A stretch of DNA of 64,000 nucleotides from contig JAIVFJ010000057.1 of NCBI GenBank assembly GCA_025765615.1, positions 168,501-232,500 on the forward strand, in the 5' to 3' direction. The stretch is from Zopfochytrium polystomum. Lineage: Eukaryota; Chytridiomycota; Chytridiomycetes; Chytridiales; Chytridiaceae. A model generated the notes under the pieces. It worked only from the letters and a program-made list of their open reading frames with translations, had not been told where the DNA came from and made no database searches. A program made the position numbers and the translations under genes. Of this stretch, positions 10,601-20,846 are shown one piece after another; position 1 is the stretch's first letter; each line of letters opens with the position of its first letter.

Positions 10601-13342
10601 TCAAAGAAAAGTAAGTCGGATTTTTTTCTTAATACAGGTGTTCTCTAAACACAGTGCAGAGCGAAATCTGGGAGACGAGTACTTGATTGGACCTTCTCTT
10701 ATACCACGCTATCTGATATTCTTGCTCCACTTGTCCGCCTGAATGACTTTCTGACAGAGTGGGTACTTCATAGAAATGCTCCCAGAATATGTGCATTGAA
10801 ATTTGGTCCAGTTCACCTTCATTGACAGCAACCACATCATCAGCCGATCTTCCCCAAATTGGTGCTTCCGCAAACCGATTTGAAGTTGAAGCATGGCAGG
10901 TCAGTGAACCACTTTTTTTGGCAAAAATTTTAAATCTTTTTAGGCGGAGAAACTGTCAATGAGACGACTCCATTCCCTTCTGAAGCATTCTATCGAAGGA
11001 ATATCGTTCCTTCTCTTACTCATGGACTTCAAGTTTCTCAGTATTCGGGGGTACATAATTTATAATCTCTGGGTAGGGCTAACACCTCAAAAGAGGGGAT
11101 GAGAAAATCCTGAAGACTTTCATCGATGAGTCGTTTGAGCATTTAGTGTCCTCTGCTCGAGGCAAAGACGATGGAAGAGCAATCTTTTCGAAGTTCATTG
11201 AAATCAAAATCAAAGAAGGCGCATTGGTAAGTCCGAACTGTTGAAATCTCTGACTCACCCAACAAGATCGAGTCTGTGTGTGAAGTGGCTCGTCAACAAT
11301 GTCCGCTGTTCTGCGCTGTGGAAGACGTGTATCTCTTCAAGGTATTGGCATTTTTCAAATGTGACAACATTCTCAAATTTTTGCTGAAGGGATTGGAGTG
11401 CTTGAAACGAGCAAAGAGTGAGACTGGAATGGCATTTGACGATGCTTTGAATGAGGCAGGAAAGTGAGTCCCCCCTTTACTCCCTTGCAGTTATGCTGAA
11501 CCAGACAAGCTTGTTTGCCTATATCATTCCGTCTATGCAATTCGAAAAGCTTGTTGACATAGTGGGCCAGTTTAAGAGCCTCCATGACTACATGCGTCAG
11601 TACTCAAAAGTCACCAGCAACATTTGACCTCTGTTTAGATCCCTCGAAGCTTCTTCTTTCTTATGCTAACTCTCAAGATCCGTCCTCCCATGGCCTTTCA
11701 TATTATCTGGACTGTTGCCCCATTCCAGTTGCGTTGTCACCTACTCTTACATCTGACCTCAGACCTCCTTCACAGGACTCACGTGAGCCGTACTATCAAA
11801 AAAGGATCCAGTGCTACACTGTGTTGAAAGACTTAGCTCTTTCTATCTATGCAGAAGGTTTGCCTTTCATTCGCTGGAACATAAGTTAATCTAACATGCA
11901 GAAGATGGCGGTGATCAAGCGTTTGATGCTCTCCTTGGAGAGCTACTGACAACAACTGATGAATTGTTCCACTACTTTGTGTTTGATTGGTTGCGTGAGT
12001 CTCAGTGGATTGATAAACTATTAATGGTGAGTTGTGATCACCAAGCGGGCGTGCGGAGCTAATCGCTCGAACAGGTCCGGTCAAATCATCTGGAGACGTA
12101 TTTGGGTGGAGAACCTGTTATGCTTGACAAAGTGGACATTCTCTGGCGGCTGTATGTCAAAAAGGAGCAGTATTTCAACTCGGCCCGTGTCTTGTATGCC
12201 ATTGCATCTACCAAGTAATTTTCCTGCTTTCAAAAAGAAATCGTCTGAATATCTTCTGTAGGGCAAATAATTTGCCGTTTGTGAAACGTTTTGAGTATTT
12301 GCAACTCGCTGTTACTCATGCAAAAAGTTCCAACTACAATGAAGATGCTGATTTGGTTCGCGAAATTGAGGATAAACGAGATGTAAGTGGTTTTGCTGCT
12401 GTTGAAATTCCTGACGCTGTTGCAGGTTGGACTTATTCAAATGGAGATTCTGCAATCCCTTCAAAGGACGGGGCAATTATCACCAGAGGATCCCATCAGT
12501 CAGAACCTTTTGAGCATCTCGGATTTGTTCCAACACTATTGCAGACCGCATCGCCTTCACGAAGTATCGCTTTGGATCATTCACACCTCAGAGCATCGAG
12601 ACCCTCAACTCGTTCAACAATTATGGGCAAAGATTGTCAATGAAGGTTGGCATTTATCTCAAACGTGCAAATTTGGACTCATTCCCTCCTACTTATTCCC
12701 TTCTAGTGGCGGATATCTCTGAAGCTGCGCACTCTGACAAAATACTTATTTTGCAAGAACGAGTCAAAGCGATTGGCCTTAAATACTATCCTGACGAAAA
12801 TGTCTTCCCTCTCGGTTTGTTGTCTTAAGTCGTTTTCGGGCCTTTAATCATGTATTTAGCGTACATTTGTTCTGTTTTGGAGAATTTCACATTGAAAGGA
12901 ACCCCAACAACCAATAGTAGCTGGGTGATCCGTACAATGAAGGCGATCAAAGTACCGAACGTTGTTCTCCTCCAGATATACTCAGATCTGTGGGAATCAA
13001 AGGTGATTGACTTTGCTTTGAAAATGTTTTCCACTTTGAGGATGTTAGTTCACACTAGACCTTATTTTAGATCGCACCGTGGAACAATGCATCAGCCAAT
13101 AAGTATTTAAGTGAAGTGATTCACAGCTTCCTGGAGAATTGGGTTCAAGAAGAATCGTCGTCCAAGCAGGGACGGTAAGCCTTGTTGGGTTTTGTTCCCT
13201 CTGCAGTGGCGCTGATCCAAGTAACAGGAATCGATTCCCCGCAAAGTTTGTGGATGAAGTCATATCAAAGATGGCAGCAAGCCCGAATGTGGATACAGAG
13301 TCATTCAAGAGGCTGCAGAAGAGCATCTTGCAGTTCAGCTGA
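7690..13342 (+). CDS. NUP155: nucleoporin NUP155/Nup170 family, intron-dense
   Basis: Exons followed with consistent phase: 7690-7751, 8310-8338, 8398-8496, 8547-8643, 8687-8757, 8808-9031, 9074-9173, 9219-9292, 9336-9540, 9582-9793, 9834-9978, 10031-10136, 10182-10229, 10341-10610, 10660-10899, 10944 onward, with more small exons to a TGA at 13340-13342. Diagnostic blocks: RRAWLTIDHRLFLWNYDS (start of the beta-propeller), GLVKPLPGVF, DGVIMTSIIGTKDGRILM and AEDGWFTRKC. Later come the alpha-helical stretches AEKLSMRRL, HGLSYYL and VDILWRLYVKKEQYFNSARVL, and the C-terminal helix FVDEVISKMAAS. Known: Nup155/170 is an inner-ring nuclear-pore scaffold linking membrane and central channel. Most introns are only 40-60 nt; intron 1 is 558 nt. 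In the exon from 10660 the frame changes near 10763-10785. I am sure of the family; late exon borders (10944-13100) are approximate. Confidence 0.93.
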
Positions 13343-13563
13343 AACCGTGGAGTAGGCACTTGACTTCTTTTGGGAATTGGGTTGAGTGTTGGAGAGTGTT
13401 GATCCCATTGGGGGAAGTGGATTTTGACTGAGTGGCGTGAGTGCCTGTGAGGTTCGTCAGAACAAAACAGAGTATCTTAATTTTTGCAATGAGGTAAATC
13501 AATGTCTCTTTTTTGTAAGCCCCGTCTCCAAGGTGAAGAATCACATGCAGTGCCATCGCCATC
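13343..13563. other. NUP155 3' flank
   Basis: About 220 bp between the NUP155 stop and the first recognisable repeat. No reading frame or RNA gene is supported. It probably holds the 3' UTR and terminator, but no clear AATAAA signal is visible. Confidence 0.4.
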
Positions 13564-14300
13564 TGTAAGACTGTGCTCTCTCTAAATCTCCTCACCCTGG
13601 GCTGAAGGTGGAAATAGAGCAATGACCTAAATACCAATCCTATCCAATGGAAGGGCAAAAGAAAGTGTGAAGGGGTCACCAGACAGGAGAATGTATTTGA
13701 AGTCCAAAGCCCATCATCAAACACAAAAGAAACTCTTTACAAGCACTATGACACATCTAAAAGAGAAACATAAGAAAAGTGTGAGGAGGGGGGCACAATC
13801 ACAAAAGAAAGTGCAAAATACCTCTGGTCCAAGACACAGAGAAACCCCAATGGCAAAGCCAAAGGGACAGAATCACTCAGTAAGGAATGAGACTCAGGGC
13901 AACAAAGGGGGCGCCTAAGCCAGCACCATCCAATCTGTGCCAGCTCCTTCCCGGTGCAGAAGCCAAGGGGGAAGACAGAGAGTGGGGGGAAAGTGGCCAG
14001 GTCCCAACCTGTTGGAGCCACCACGTTGGAGCATCAGCTCCCTCTTTGCCAAAGACAAGCCCTAAGTTGTAGGAGGCTGGACACAAAGGGCAAACACAAG
14101 GAACAGTTAGTGTGCAGCGGTGCCGGTTGGATCAAACCAGAACTGCTTTCCTTAACAAACCAGACACATCTTATCTCACTCCCAAGAGAGATTCCAACTC
14201 AATCCAAGGAGGGGCACACAGGGTGGGAGACAGTGGGACACTTCTTACTTCATCCTACTAGGACACAGACATCTGCTTCACCAAGCTAGAGGAATTCCTT
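13564..14300 (+). repeat. dispersed repeat R1, copy A
   Basis: This segment recurs at 39777-40523 in the same orientation with scattered substitutions and small indels. Landmarks shared by both are a start TGTRAGACTGTGCTCTCT, the phrase TGACCTAAATACCAATCCT, and an end region TCATCCTACTAGGACACAG then GCTTCACCAAGC. No long shared reading frame exists, so it looks non-coding. The TG start is compatible with a long terminal repeat, but a matching CA end and target duplication were not found. The downstream 14301-14739 stretch holds an inverted pair around 14535-14577 (TTTGTTTGTTTCCCACAT versus its complement) and no gene. Confidence 0.7.
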
Positions 14301-14739
14301 AAATTAGAAGCAAGGAAGGTTAAAACACTCTCTAAGAGTGGCACCATGCCATCACAGGCATTAATCTGAGAGAAGGAGGGTCTGAACCCATGAAGACCAG
14401 GCCCCCAGAGGCCACAGGAGCCAACAGCCAGGGAGAAGCGGCATACCTGAGAGACCATTCCTACAGCAGGTGTTGGCGCTTGACTGCGCCTTCGATGTTT
14501 GGGATTTGACAAATGTGGTGTTTTTTTTTTTTTTGTTTGTTTGTTTCCCACATGTATGTGGGAAACAAACAAACCATCCACTGTATGGAGGGTAACTGTC
14601 CCTTGTGCTTTAGAAACGAATTAACATTCCAAACTTGGAACAAAATCCCTCCTATCAGAACTGAACTCGTTCCATTACCTCGACTGGACTTCTCCTCTTT
14701 AAGTCCTCAATCCACACTAACCCCAGCAATGAACATAAC

Positions 14740-14960
14740 TACTCATGCTGCTTCCTTGGTAACGCCTTGGTTACCATGTCTGCAATCATGTCTTCCGACC
14801 TGCAAAATTCCAACTGGATATTCTGCTCCTTGAGCTCCTGGCGAAAATACGCCATCTGGATGTTCATATGTTTGACGCAACCACGGTGCACCGGATTCAT
14901 GACAATTGCTATAGTCGACATGTTATCCTCCATTACCTTTGTGGGATTCATGGCCATCCC
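14740..14960 (-). pseudogene. Ty1/copia RNase H C-terminal tail, truncated
   Basis: The minus-strand frame reads PTKVMEDNMSTIAIVMNPV, then KHMNIQMAYFRQELKEQNI and EDMIADMVTKALPR. These are the last blocks of a Ty1/copia RNase H domain (the EDN, KHIDI, EDMIAD and TKPLPR signatures). Upstream coding stops abruptly at 14960, exactly where an inverted gypsy LTR begins. It is therefore a fragment, not a working polyprotein. The copia fragment to its right lies on the opposite strand. Confidence 0.8.
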
Positions 14961-15269
14961 TGTCAGGAACATGGCAGGACAGGGCAAAAGGCAGACAAGG
15001 AACTGAGAGGAGTGATGATTGTATTGGAAACAATAATTCACTTGAGGGATGGGACAGGTCCCCCATCCCCCTTTTATACCTTTTGAGAGTCTTCCTTGTC
15101 AAAACTCAAAGAAAGTTCCAGAAAGAGCAATTAGTAATACAATGATACCATTGGTACCAATGACAACAAAACAAGTCAGGAAAGCAAAGAAGGTTCCAGA
15201 AGGTTCCACAAGGTTCCATGAAGGAATGTTCTAGAAGGTTCCAGAAGTTTCCAGAGGTGATTCATAACA
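14961..15269 (-). mobile_element. Ty3/gypsy LTR (solo, inverted)
   Basis: The reverse complement of this 309-bp segment matches the LTRs of the intact element at 49844-55148, from the TGTTATGAATC start to the TTCCTGACA end, including TATA box and self-primer. It lacks a block of about 45 bp present in the intact copy. The flanks (ATCCC on the left, CTACT on the right) do not match, so no target duplication remains. Confidence 0.88.
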
Positions 15270-18200
15270 CTACTAGTGTGGTTACCACAAGGCATACGTT
15301 CACCACATGGAAAGGGACTGTCGTGACTGCCTCAAGCCAGGAGCCACCCAATGGCCAGAGCCAAAGGCTTCTTCAATCCATTGACGTCTTGGAAGAGTTG
15401 AAGGCACTGGGTGGCGAGTTCTGTGCAGAGATTCCAAGCTTGGCCACCAACACACACACACACAGGTCCGAGCACTGCCTGCACATGCACCGAGCCAATG
15501 CCGTCTCAGCCAGGCTTCAAATGCAGCACTTCACACCTCAACCAAACCATGCTTCAGCCTCAGCAACTGTGGCTGTACTGCAAGCAACTCTTGTTTCTTT
15601 CTCTGGATTTCACCCTCAACCTGCTACAGGATGGCAATCTGTTTCTTCTTCTTCTCAAATAAACAGTCCCTCTCGCTTCTACTTCTTTGTGAACACTGCA
15701 ACAGTGAGCACGTCACAGACAGGAATAGCCTCTCTTCCATACATGATCGATTCTGGAGCTGTACCCACAATGATCCCACAACAGGAACAATTCACTGAGT
15801 ACCAACGATTTGAAACTGAACACCATGCCCGCCTAGCAGATGACCATGAATGCCGCATCAAAGGAATCAGATCTGTCACTCTCACTTTTCCTGGTTTTGA
15901 TGTGGTGCTCCGCAATGTGCTTCATGTCCCATCACTCAAGGAACCGCTCCTCTCTTGCTATGAATCACCCTCTGGAAACCTCTGGAACCTTCTAGAACAT
16001 TCCTTCATGGAACCTTGTGGAACCTTCTGGAACCTTCTTTGCTTTCCTGACTTGTCTTGTTGTCATTGGTATCATTGGTATCATTGTATTACTAATTGCT
16101 CTTTCTGGAACTTTCTTTGAGTCTTGACAAGGAACACTCTCAAAAGGTATAAAAGGGGGATGGGGGACCTTTCCCATCCCTCAAGTGAATTATTGTTTCC
16201 AATACAATTATCACTCCTCTCAGTTCCATGCCTGCCTTGCCCTGTCCTGCCATGTTCCTGACATCTCTGTGTCACATGGCCTCCAAGACCCGACTGCTGG
16301 GATGCTGTTCACTCAAGATTCTGTCTTTCTTCTTGATCTTACTACACTCGCATCACAACACAGCATCAAGATTGGCGAACGACGTGACAGCCATTACTAT
16401 CTCATTCCAGTCCAGCACCCAACTGCGCAGAGAAAAATTTCAGTTGAGCCCATTGCCTACACATCACCAGCAACTGCACGCGACCTATGGCACCGACATT
16501 TGGCCACATCCACCAAGAGCAAGTATGTGACACTCTCAAGTCTGGTGATGTCGATGGTGCTTCTGCTCCACCACCAACAACACGCAAGCCTTGCCTCATT
16601 TGCAATATGGCAAAGATGCGGGCGACACCTCATGGCCAAACCTTGCTTTGATTTTGCCCTGCTGCAGATGCTGTGTACCGACCAAACTGGAAAGATCAGT
16701 ACACGTTCTCTTGACGGTTCCAACTACTTTGAAGATATTGTCGACTATGCCACAGGCTATACTTGGGTCAACACTGTTGCTCGCACAGCAGGCATCACTC
16801 AAAGGATAATTGATTGCATTGATTTTGAAGAGCAACTCTTCCCCACTCGTCGAACACTATTTGTACAGGCAGACAACCTCGGTCTTAACACTCAGCAATT
16901 TGAGGCCTACTGTATCAACCACCAACCTCCCATCCTCTTTCAGCCTTCTGTCCCTTATGTCAAGGAGGGTGATGGTGTTGCAGAAAATGCCATCAAGGTC
17001 ATCACCCACATTGCCTCCTATCTCCTGATTGAAGCTCAGCTTCTGCGGTTCTTCTGGTCCTACGCAATACGCCATGCTTCATTCCTGCGCAATCGTGTGC
17101 AACACACTTGCACTGGTCGAATTCCATTTGAATATAACCAAGGCTGAAAACCCAACCAACGCCACCTTGGAATTTTTGGCTGCCTCATTGTCACACTCAA
17201 CAACGAGTATACAGAACCGGCAAACTCACACAAGACCAAGTTCTCTCCTAGGGCCTCACTTGGACTCTTCTTGGGTTTCGACACAGACACCTGTTGAGCC
17301 ACCACTTGACTCGTACTGTCGATTATGCAACTCTCCTCCTGACGGTGCTCCCTCCACTCATACTCACCTGCAACTGCACCAGGCTTCCAGGGGGGGACAG
17401 CTGCCATCAGCATCATCAAACTCCTCAGATCGACCTCCAACTCTTCCTCAAGATATAATGACGATGACAACTATGGTTGGAGCCCTGACACATTTGCTGT
17501 CGTCCTAGGCAAAGATGAAGACGAACCTGAAGAGTGTCTAGCTCCAACAGCAGACTGCATAGCAGCATCCGTCAACACTGAACCAGAACCTGTCATTGAA
17601 TCACCACTTCCACCATCTGTCATTGTCAACATCAAAGATGCACCAAGTGGACTTCGCAAGCTACTTGCAAATCGAACAGTCACTTGGCATCTCTTGCGAC
17701 TATACCTTGCATCAGCTAAACCAGAACCATGCTTCCCAAAGCGCTTCCCTAAAGAACCAATCCACAAATCAGAACTTCCACCAGTGCCACATTCCCACAA
17801 GGAAGCCCACGCTTCAGACTATAACGAAGAATGGACTGCATCTGAGCTTGAGGAGCTTCACTCTCTCATGGACAAGCACAAGGTCTGGGAATGGGCAGTT
17901 CTTCCTCCTGGCAAACGCGCAATGTTCTGCAAATGGGTTTATACCTACAAACTCAACCTTTTGGCTGGCTGAAGCGATGGAACGCTCGTCTTGTCGCATG
18001 TGGAAACACCCAACGCAAAGGCATTGACCACACAGACACCTTTTTTCCTGTCGTCTGGATTCAGGCCATCTGACTGCTCATTGCAATCAGCCTTGCTTTT
18101 GACCTCGAGTACCACAGCATGGATGTCAACACAGCCTACCTGTACGCTTTCCTCAAAGAAGTCATCTACAAGCATCCACAAAAAGGCCACGAGCAATTCA

Positions 18201-18305
18201 CTCCAGATGGAAGAAACTATTCTGCAAACTCCTCAAAAGCCTCTATGGACTCCATCAATCTGGACGAAACTGGTTCCTGACCCTTCGAAAGTTCATTGGC
18301 GAGAT
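15270..18305 (+). pseudogene. decayed Ty1/copia pol (protease-integrase-RT) interrupted by a solo LTR
   Basis: Blocks in order on plus: a protease-like MIDSGAVPTMIP near 15742, then LRNVLHVPSLKEPLLS near 15910, then the solo gypsy LTR at 15956-16263. After it come VSHGLQDPTAGMLFTQDSVF, the pre-integrase zinc motif WHRHLATS near 16487, an integrase core with TDQTGKISTRSLDG and FFWSYAIRHASFLRNRV, FGCLIVTLNNEYTEPANS, and RT blocks FCKWVYTYKLN, RWNARLVACGNTQRKG and MDVNTAYLYAFLKEVIY near 18120-18170. Damage: an in-frame TGA near 17145, further stops near 17300, a frameshift near 17955, stops near 18070 and 18280, and loss of the RT end and RNase H at about 18305. The element cannot make a complete polyprotein. 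Confidence 0.88.
15956..16263 (+). mobile_element. Ty3/gypsy solo LTR with 5-bp target duplication TCTCT
   Basis: This 308-bp segment matches the intact gypsy LTR, starting TGCTATGAATC (one change from TGTTATGAATC) and ending TTCCTGACA. It is flanked on both sides by TCTCT (15951-15955 and 16264-16268). Removing the LTR and one duplication brings the copia frame back in register. It arose by LTR-LTR recombination after insertion into an older copia copy. Confidence 0.95.
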
Positions 18306-18568
18306 CCAAGTATGAAGTGGAACAGAATCCCAGTGTCAACAGTTTTCCTCCTCCTCTGCTCAAGCAGATAATATAGGAGAGGTTTTTACCCTGTGCCAGT
18401 CACGCTTCCCTAGCAACTATTACAGCGTGCATATCATCATCATGTATCAATAATTCATAACAGAGTTTTTTTTCTATCTCTCCAAGTTGGGGAGAAGGAC
18501 CACCCACAAACACACATCTCCACTTCATTCACTCCTTCCACTCACTCACTCAGAGTAGACTGTTTACA
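18306..18568 (+). mobile_element. Ty1/copia LTR, 5'-truncated
   Basis: This matches the right-hand 260 bp of the LTRs at 29457-29877 (inverted), 31615-32030 and 58036-58448. Shared landmarks are TGTCAACAGTTTTCCTCC, CCCTGTGCCAGTCACGCTT, CACTCACTCACTCAGAGTA and the end ACTGTTTACA. The left end is joined directly to the broken copia RT. The right flank is ACCCT, then Tc1 sequence. Confidence 0.85.
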
Positions 18569-18830
18569 ACCCTCTCAGTCTTCTGATATCAATCCAATTG
18601 AGCACAAAGCAGAGGCTCAATTCCTTTGAAAGTGCACCAAAGTCAAACTTGGTGCTTCACAAATGAATCCAGAAGGAATGGAGGAATTTTTCAGCCAAAA
18701 TGTGCAAAAATTTGGTTGAAAGTATGCCTAGGAGGATTGCAGCAGTCATTGAGGCAAAGGGAAGGAACACAGATTACTGAATAAAAATTTTCACATCAAC
18801 ACACAAAATTGTGCCAATGGAGTGGTCACA
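18569..18830 (+). pseudogene. Tc1/mariner transposase, C-terminal part and 3' inverted repeat
   Basis: Starting at the LTR border the plus strand reads PSQSSDINPIEHK, matching the Tc1 DDE signature block SPDLNPIE, followed by degenerate Tc1 C-terminal helices ending near GRIAAVIEAKG-like sequence at about 18735-18775, with several stops. At about 18805-18824 the string ACAAAATTGTGCCAATGG is the counterpart of the terminal inverted repeat seen at about 30823-30842. Only the last third of the gene is present. The missing front portion appears to be at 29883-30845. Confidence 0.82.
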
Positions 18831-19388
18831 TGTTCAACTCTGCCATTTGGACAATATGTACAGTACGGCTGTGGCACTTAAGCAGCTGATAGAGCAGATC
18901 TCTGAGAGTAACTGAGCTGAGTTTTGTGTCTGTACTGCAATTATTGAGTGTGTTTGAGCGAGCCACTGCAGGTTCGCCAGCTCTAACTGTACAGGTCCAC
19001 GATTGGCATAATTTAGTATAAGTTCTATGGATAATACTGTCTGCGACCCTTTGGGAAAAGTTTCTACGACATCGTCGCACCATATGCATTGAAGAGGGCC
19101 TGGCTACTTTGTAATCATCCTTCTCCTGATTTTTTGCATGTGTGTGAGGTGAATGGGAGTCTGTCTCCGCGATCGCACCCCCGCCCCCGCCCGCTCCAAC
19201 CAACAACCGGCCGACGGACCGACCGCGAAACCAACCCAGACCGACCAGAGATATCTATTTATACACGCATCGCTCGCTGCTCGCTCGCTTGCCTCCTTCC
19301 CCCCGTCTCGGTCAGTCGTCTCTCTCTCTCTCGTCTCTCGACCGCCGTCTCCCGGGTGTCATGTGTGCCGTCAACCGCAATCAAGCGC

Positions 19389-19407
19389 AGCACACACACA
19401 CCATCAC

Positions 19408-19440
<33 letters not shown>
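19389..19440. repeat. (CA)n microsatellite in the IAH1 upstream region
   Basis: An imperfect then perfect CA run about 430 bp before the IAH1 start. The 18831-19859 stretch otherwise holds no supported gene; it combines CA and CT repeats as expected of an upstream region. Confidence 0.9.
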
Positions 19441-19451
<11 letters not shown>

Positions 19452-19613
19452 TCGCACGAGAAAGAAACAAACAACAAAGAAGGCCGGTGCGCGATGACCA
19501 CTGGACTGACTGGATCGACGGGACTGGGACTCCGACCTTTCCTTTTCTTCTCGCCGTCTCAGCCACACGCTCACTCACCCGCACTCACAAAAACACTACC
19601 ACACATACGCAAA

Positions 19614-19616
<3 letters not shown>

Positions 19617-19662
<46 letters not shown>
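19617..19662. repeat. (CT)n microsatellite near the IAH1 transcription start
   Basis: A near-perfect CT run about 200 bp upstream of the IAH1 ATG on its coding strand. A pyrimidine tract in this place often marks the core promoter or 5' UTR in fungi. Confidence 0.88.
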
Positions 19663-19663
<1 letters not shown>

Positions 19664-19859
19664 CTTTCGCTCTCTCCCTCCTCGCTCGTTTTGAGAGGGA
19701 TTTTAACTCTGTGTTTCTTTCTAAAGAATACTCCGCGTTATTGCTGTTGAATTCGTTTTTCCTCCTGTCACTCGCGGTCGTTCATTTAAGGCAAGTTTGC
19801 TTTCTCGCGTCAAAAAGGTTTGCTTTCTAAGGGTTTCGGTTGGCGAATCACTCAAAAGA

Positions 19860-20846
19860 ATGGGATCTCTATCGCTGGATCAGATTATCTTGTTCGGCGA
19901 CTCCATAACGCAGGTGTGACTCGTGTGAGCATGTAATGTGGGGCGCCCGCACCCGCTCAGCCGCCATCTCGCTTGTTTTGGCAGCACTCTTTCAACGTTG
20001 AAATCGGGGGATGGGGTGCCCGAGTTGCAGCCGCGTACGCCCGAAAGCTTGACGTTTTTAACCGTGGCTACTCTGGTAAATCCGCGTTTGTCCCTTTTCC
20101 GAGCTCCAGCCCGTGCGACTGTGAAAGCAAAACACTCGTCTAACACACAAATGCTAAAAGGCTTCACGTCGCGGTGGTGCAAGCACATATTGCCGGAAAC
20201 CTTGCAATCAACGCTACCGCCCCCCTCTGCCGCCGCCGCAGCCGCCGCCTCCGCGGCCCCGCCCAAAATCGCCCTCGTGACGCTGTTCCTCGGCGCCAAC
20301 GACGCGGTCCTGGCCGACGCGAACCCACGCCAGCACGTGCCGCTGGCCGAGTACCGCGAAAACCTAAAGTCGATGCTCTCAGACATCCGAAGGCACGCGC
20401 CGGACGCCAAAGCCGTGCTGATCACGCCGCCGCCGGTCGACCCCAGTCGGTGGGGCCCGCACTGCGTCGCAAAGGGGCGGCCGAACGACCGCTCCGTCGA
20501 GCAGACGCGCGCGTACCGTGACGCGGCGCTGGAGGTGTACGGGGAGCTCGTTGCCGCGGACCCGACGGGCGCCGAGCGGTGGCTGCGGCCCCTCGACACG
20601 TGGCCGCTGTTCCTCGGCCCGGAGACGGCGTGGTCCGCCGACCGCTGCGGCCAGGTCCTGTCGGACGGCCTGCACCTCGCGTTCGAAGGCAACAGGCTGC
20701 TGGCCCGCGCCCTGCTGGACCTCGTCAAGACCGCGTGGCCACGGGAGCTCGACCCGGACCGGCTGCAGGTCCGCGTCCCCACCCACGACGTGATCGACGT
20801 TGATAACCTGCCGGCCGCGGCGTTTGTGTTTGCCCGCACGCGCTGA
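19860..20846 (+). CDS. IAH1: isoamyl acetate-hydrolysing esterase (IAH1-type, SGNH/GDSL hydrolase)
   Basis: Three exons: 19860-19913, 19985-20075 and 20161-20846, phases 0 then 1, giving 276 aa. SGNH landmarks are block I FGDSITQ (Ser nucleophile, residues 12-18), a conserved GGWGARVAAAYARK, the Gly block with NRGYSGF, block III LFLGANDAVLAD, and block V DGLHLAFEGN with the catalytic Asp and His near residue 235. This order and wording match yeast and human IAH1. Known: the enzyme hydrolyses short-chain acetate esters in the cytosol. An Ala/Pro-rich insert at about residues 62-78 (SAAAAAAASAA) is an addition. GC content rises sharply in exon 3. The polyadenylation-like AATAAA motifs lie at about 20878-20895. 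Confidence 0.93.
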
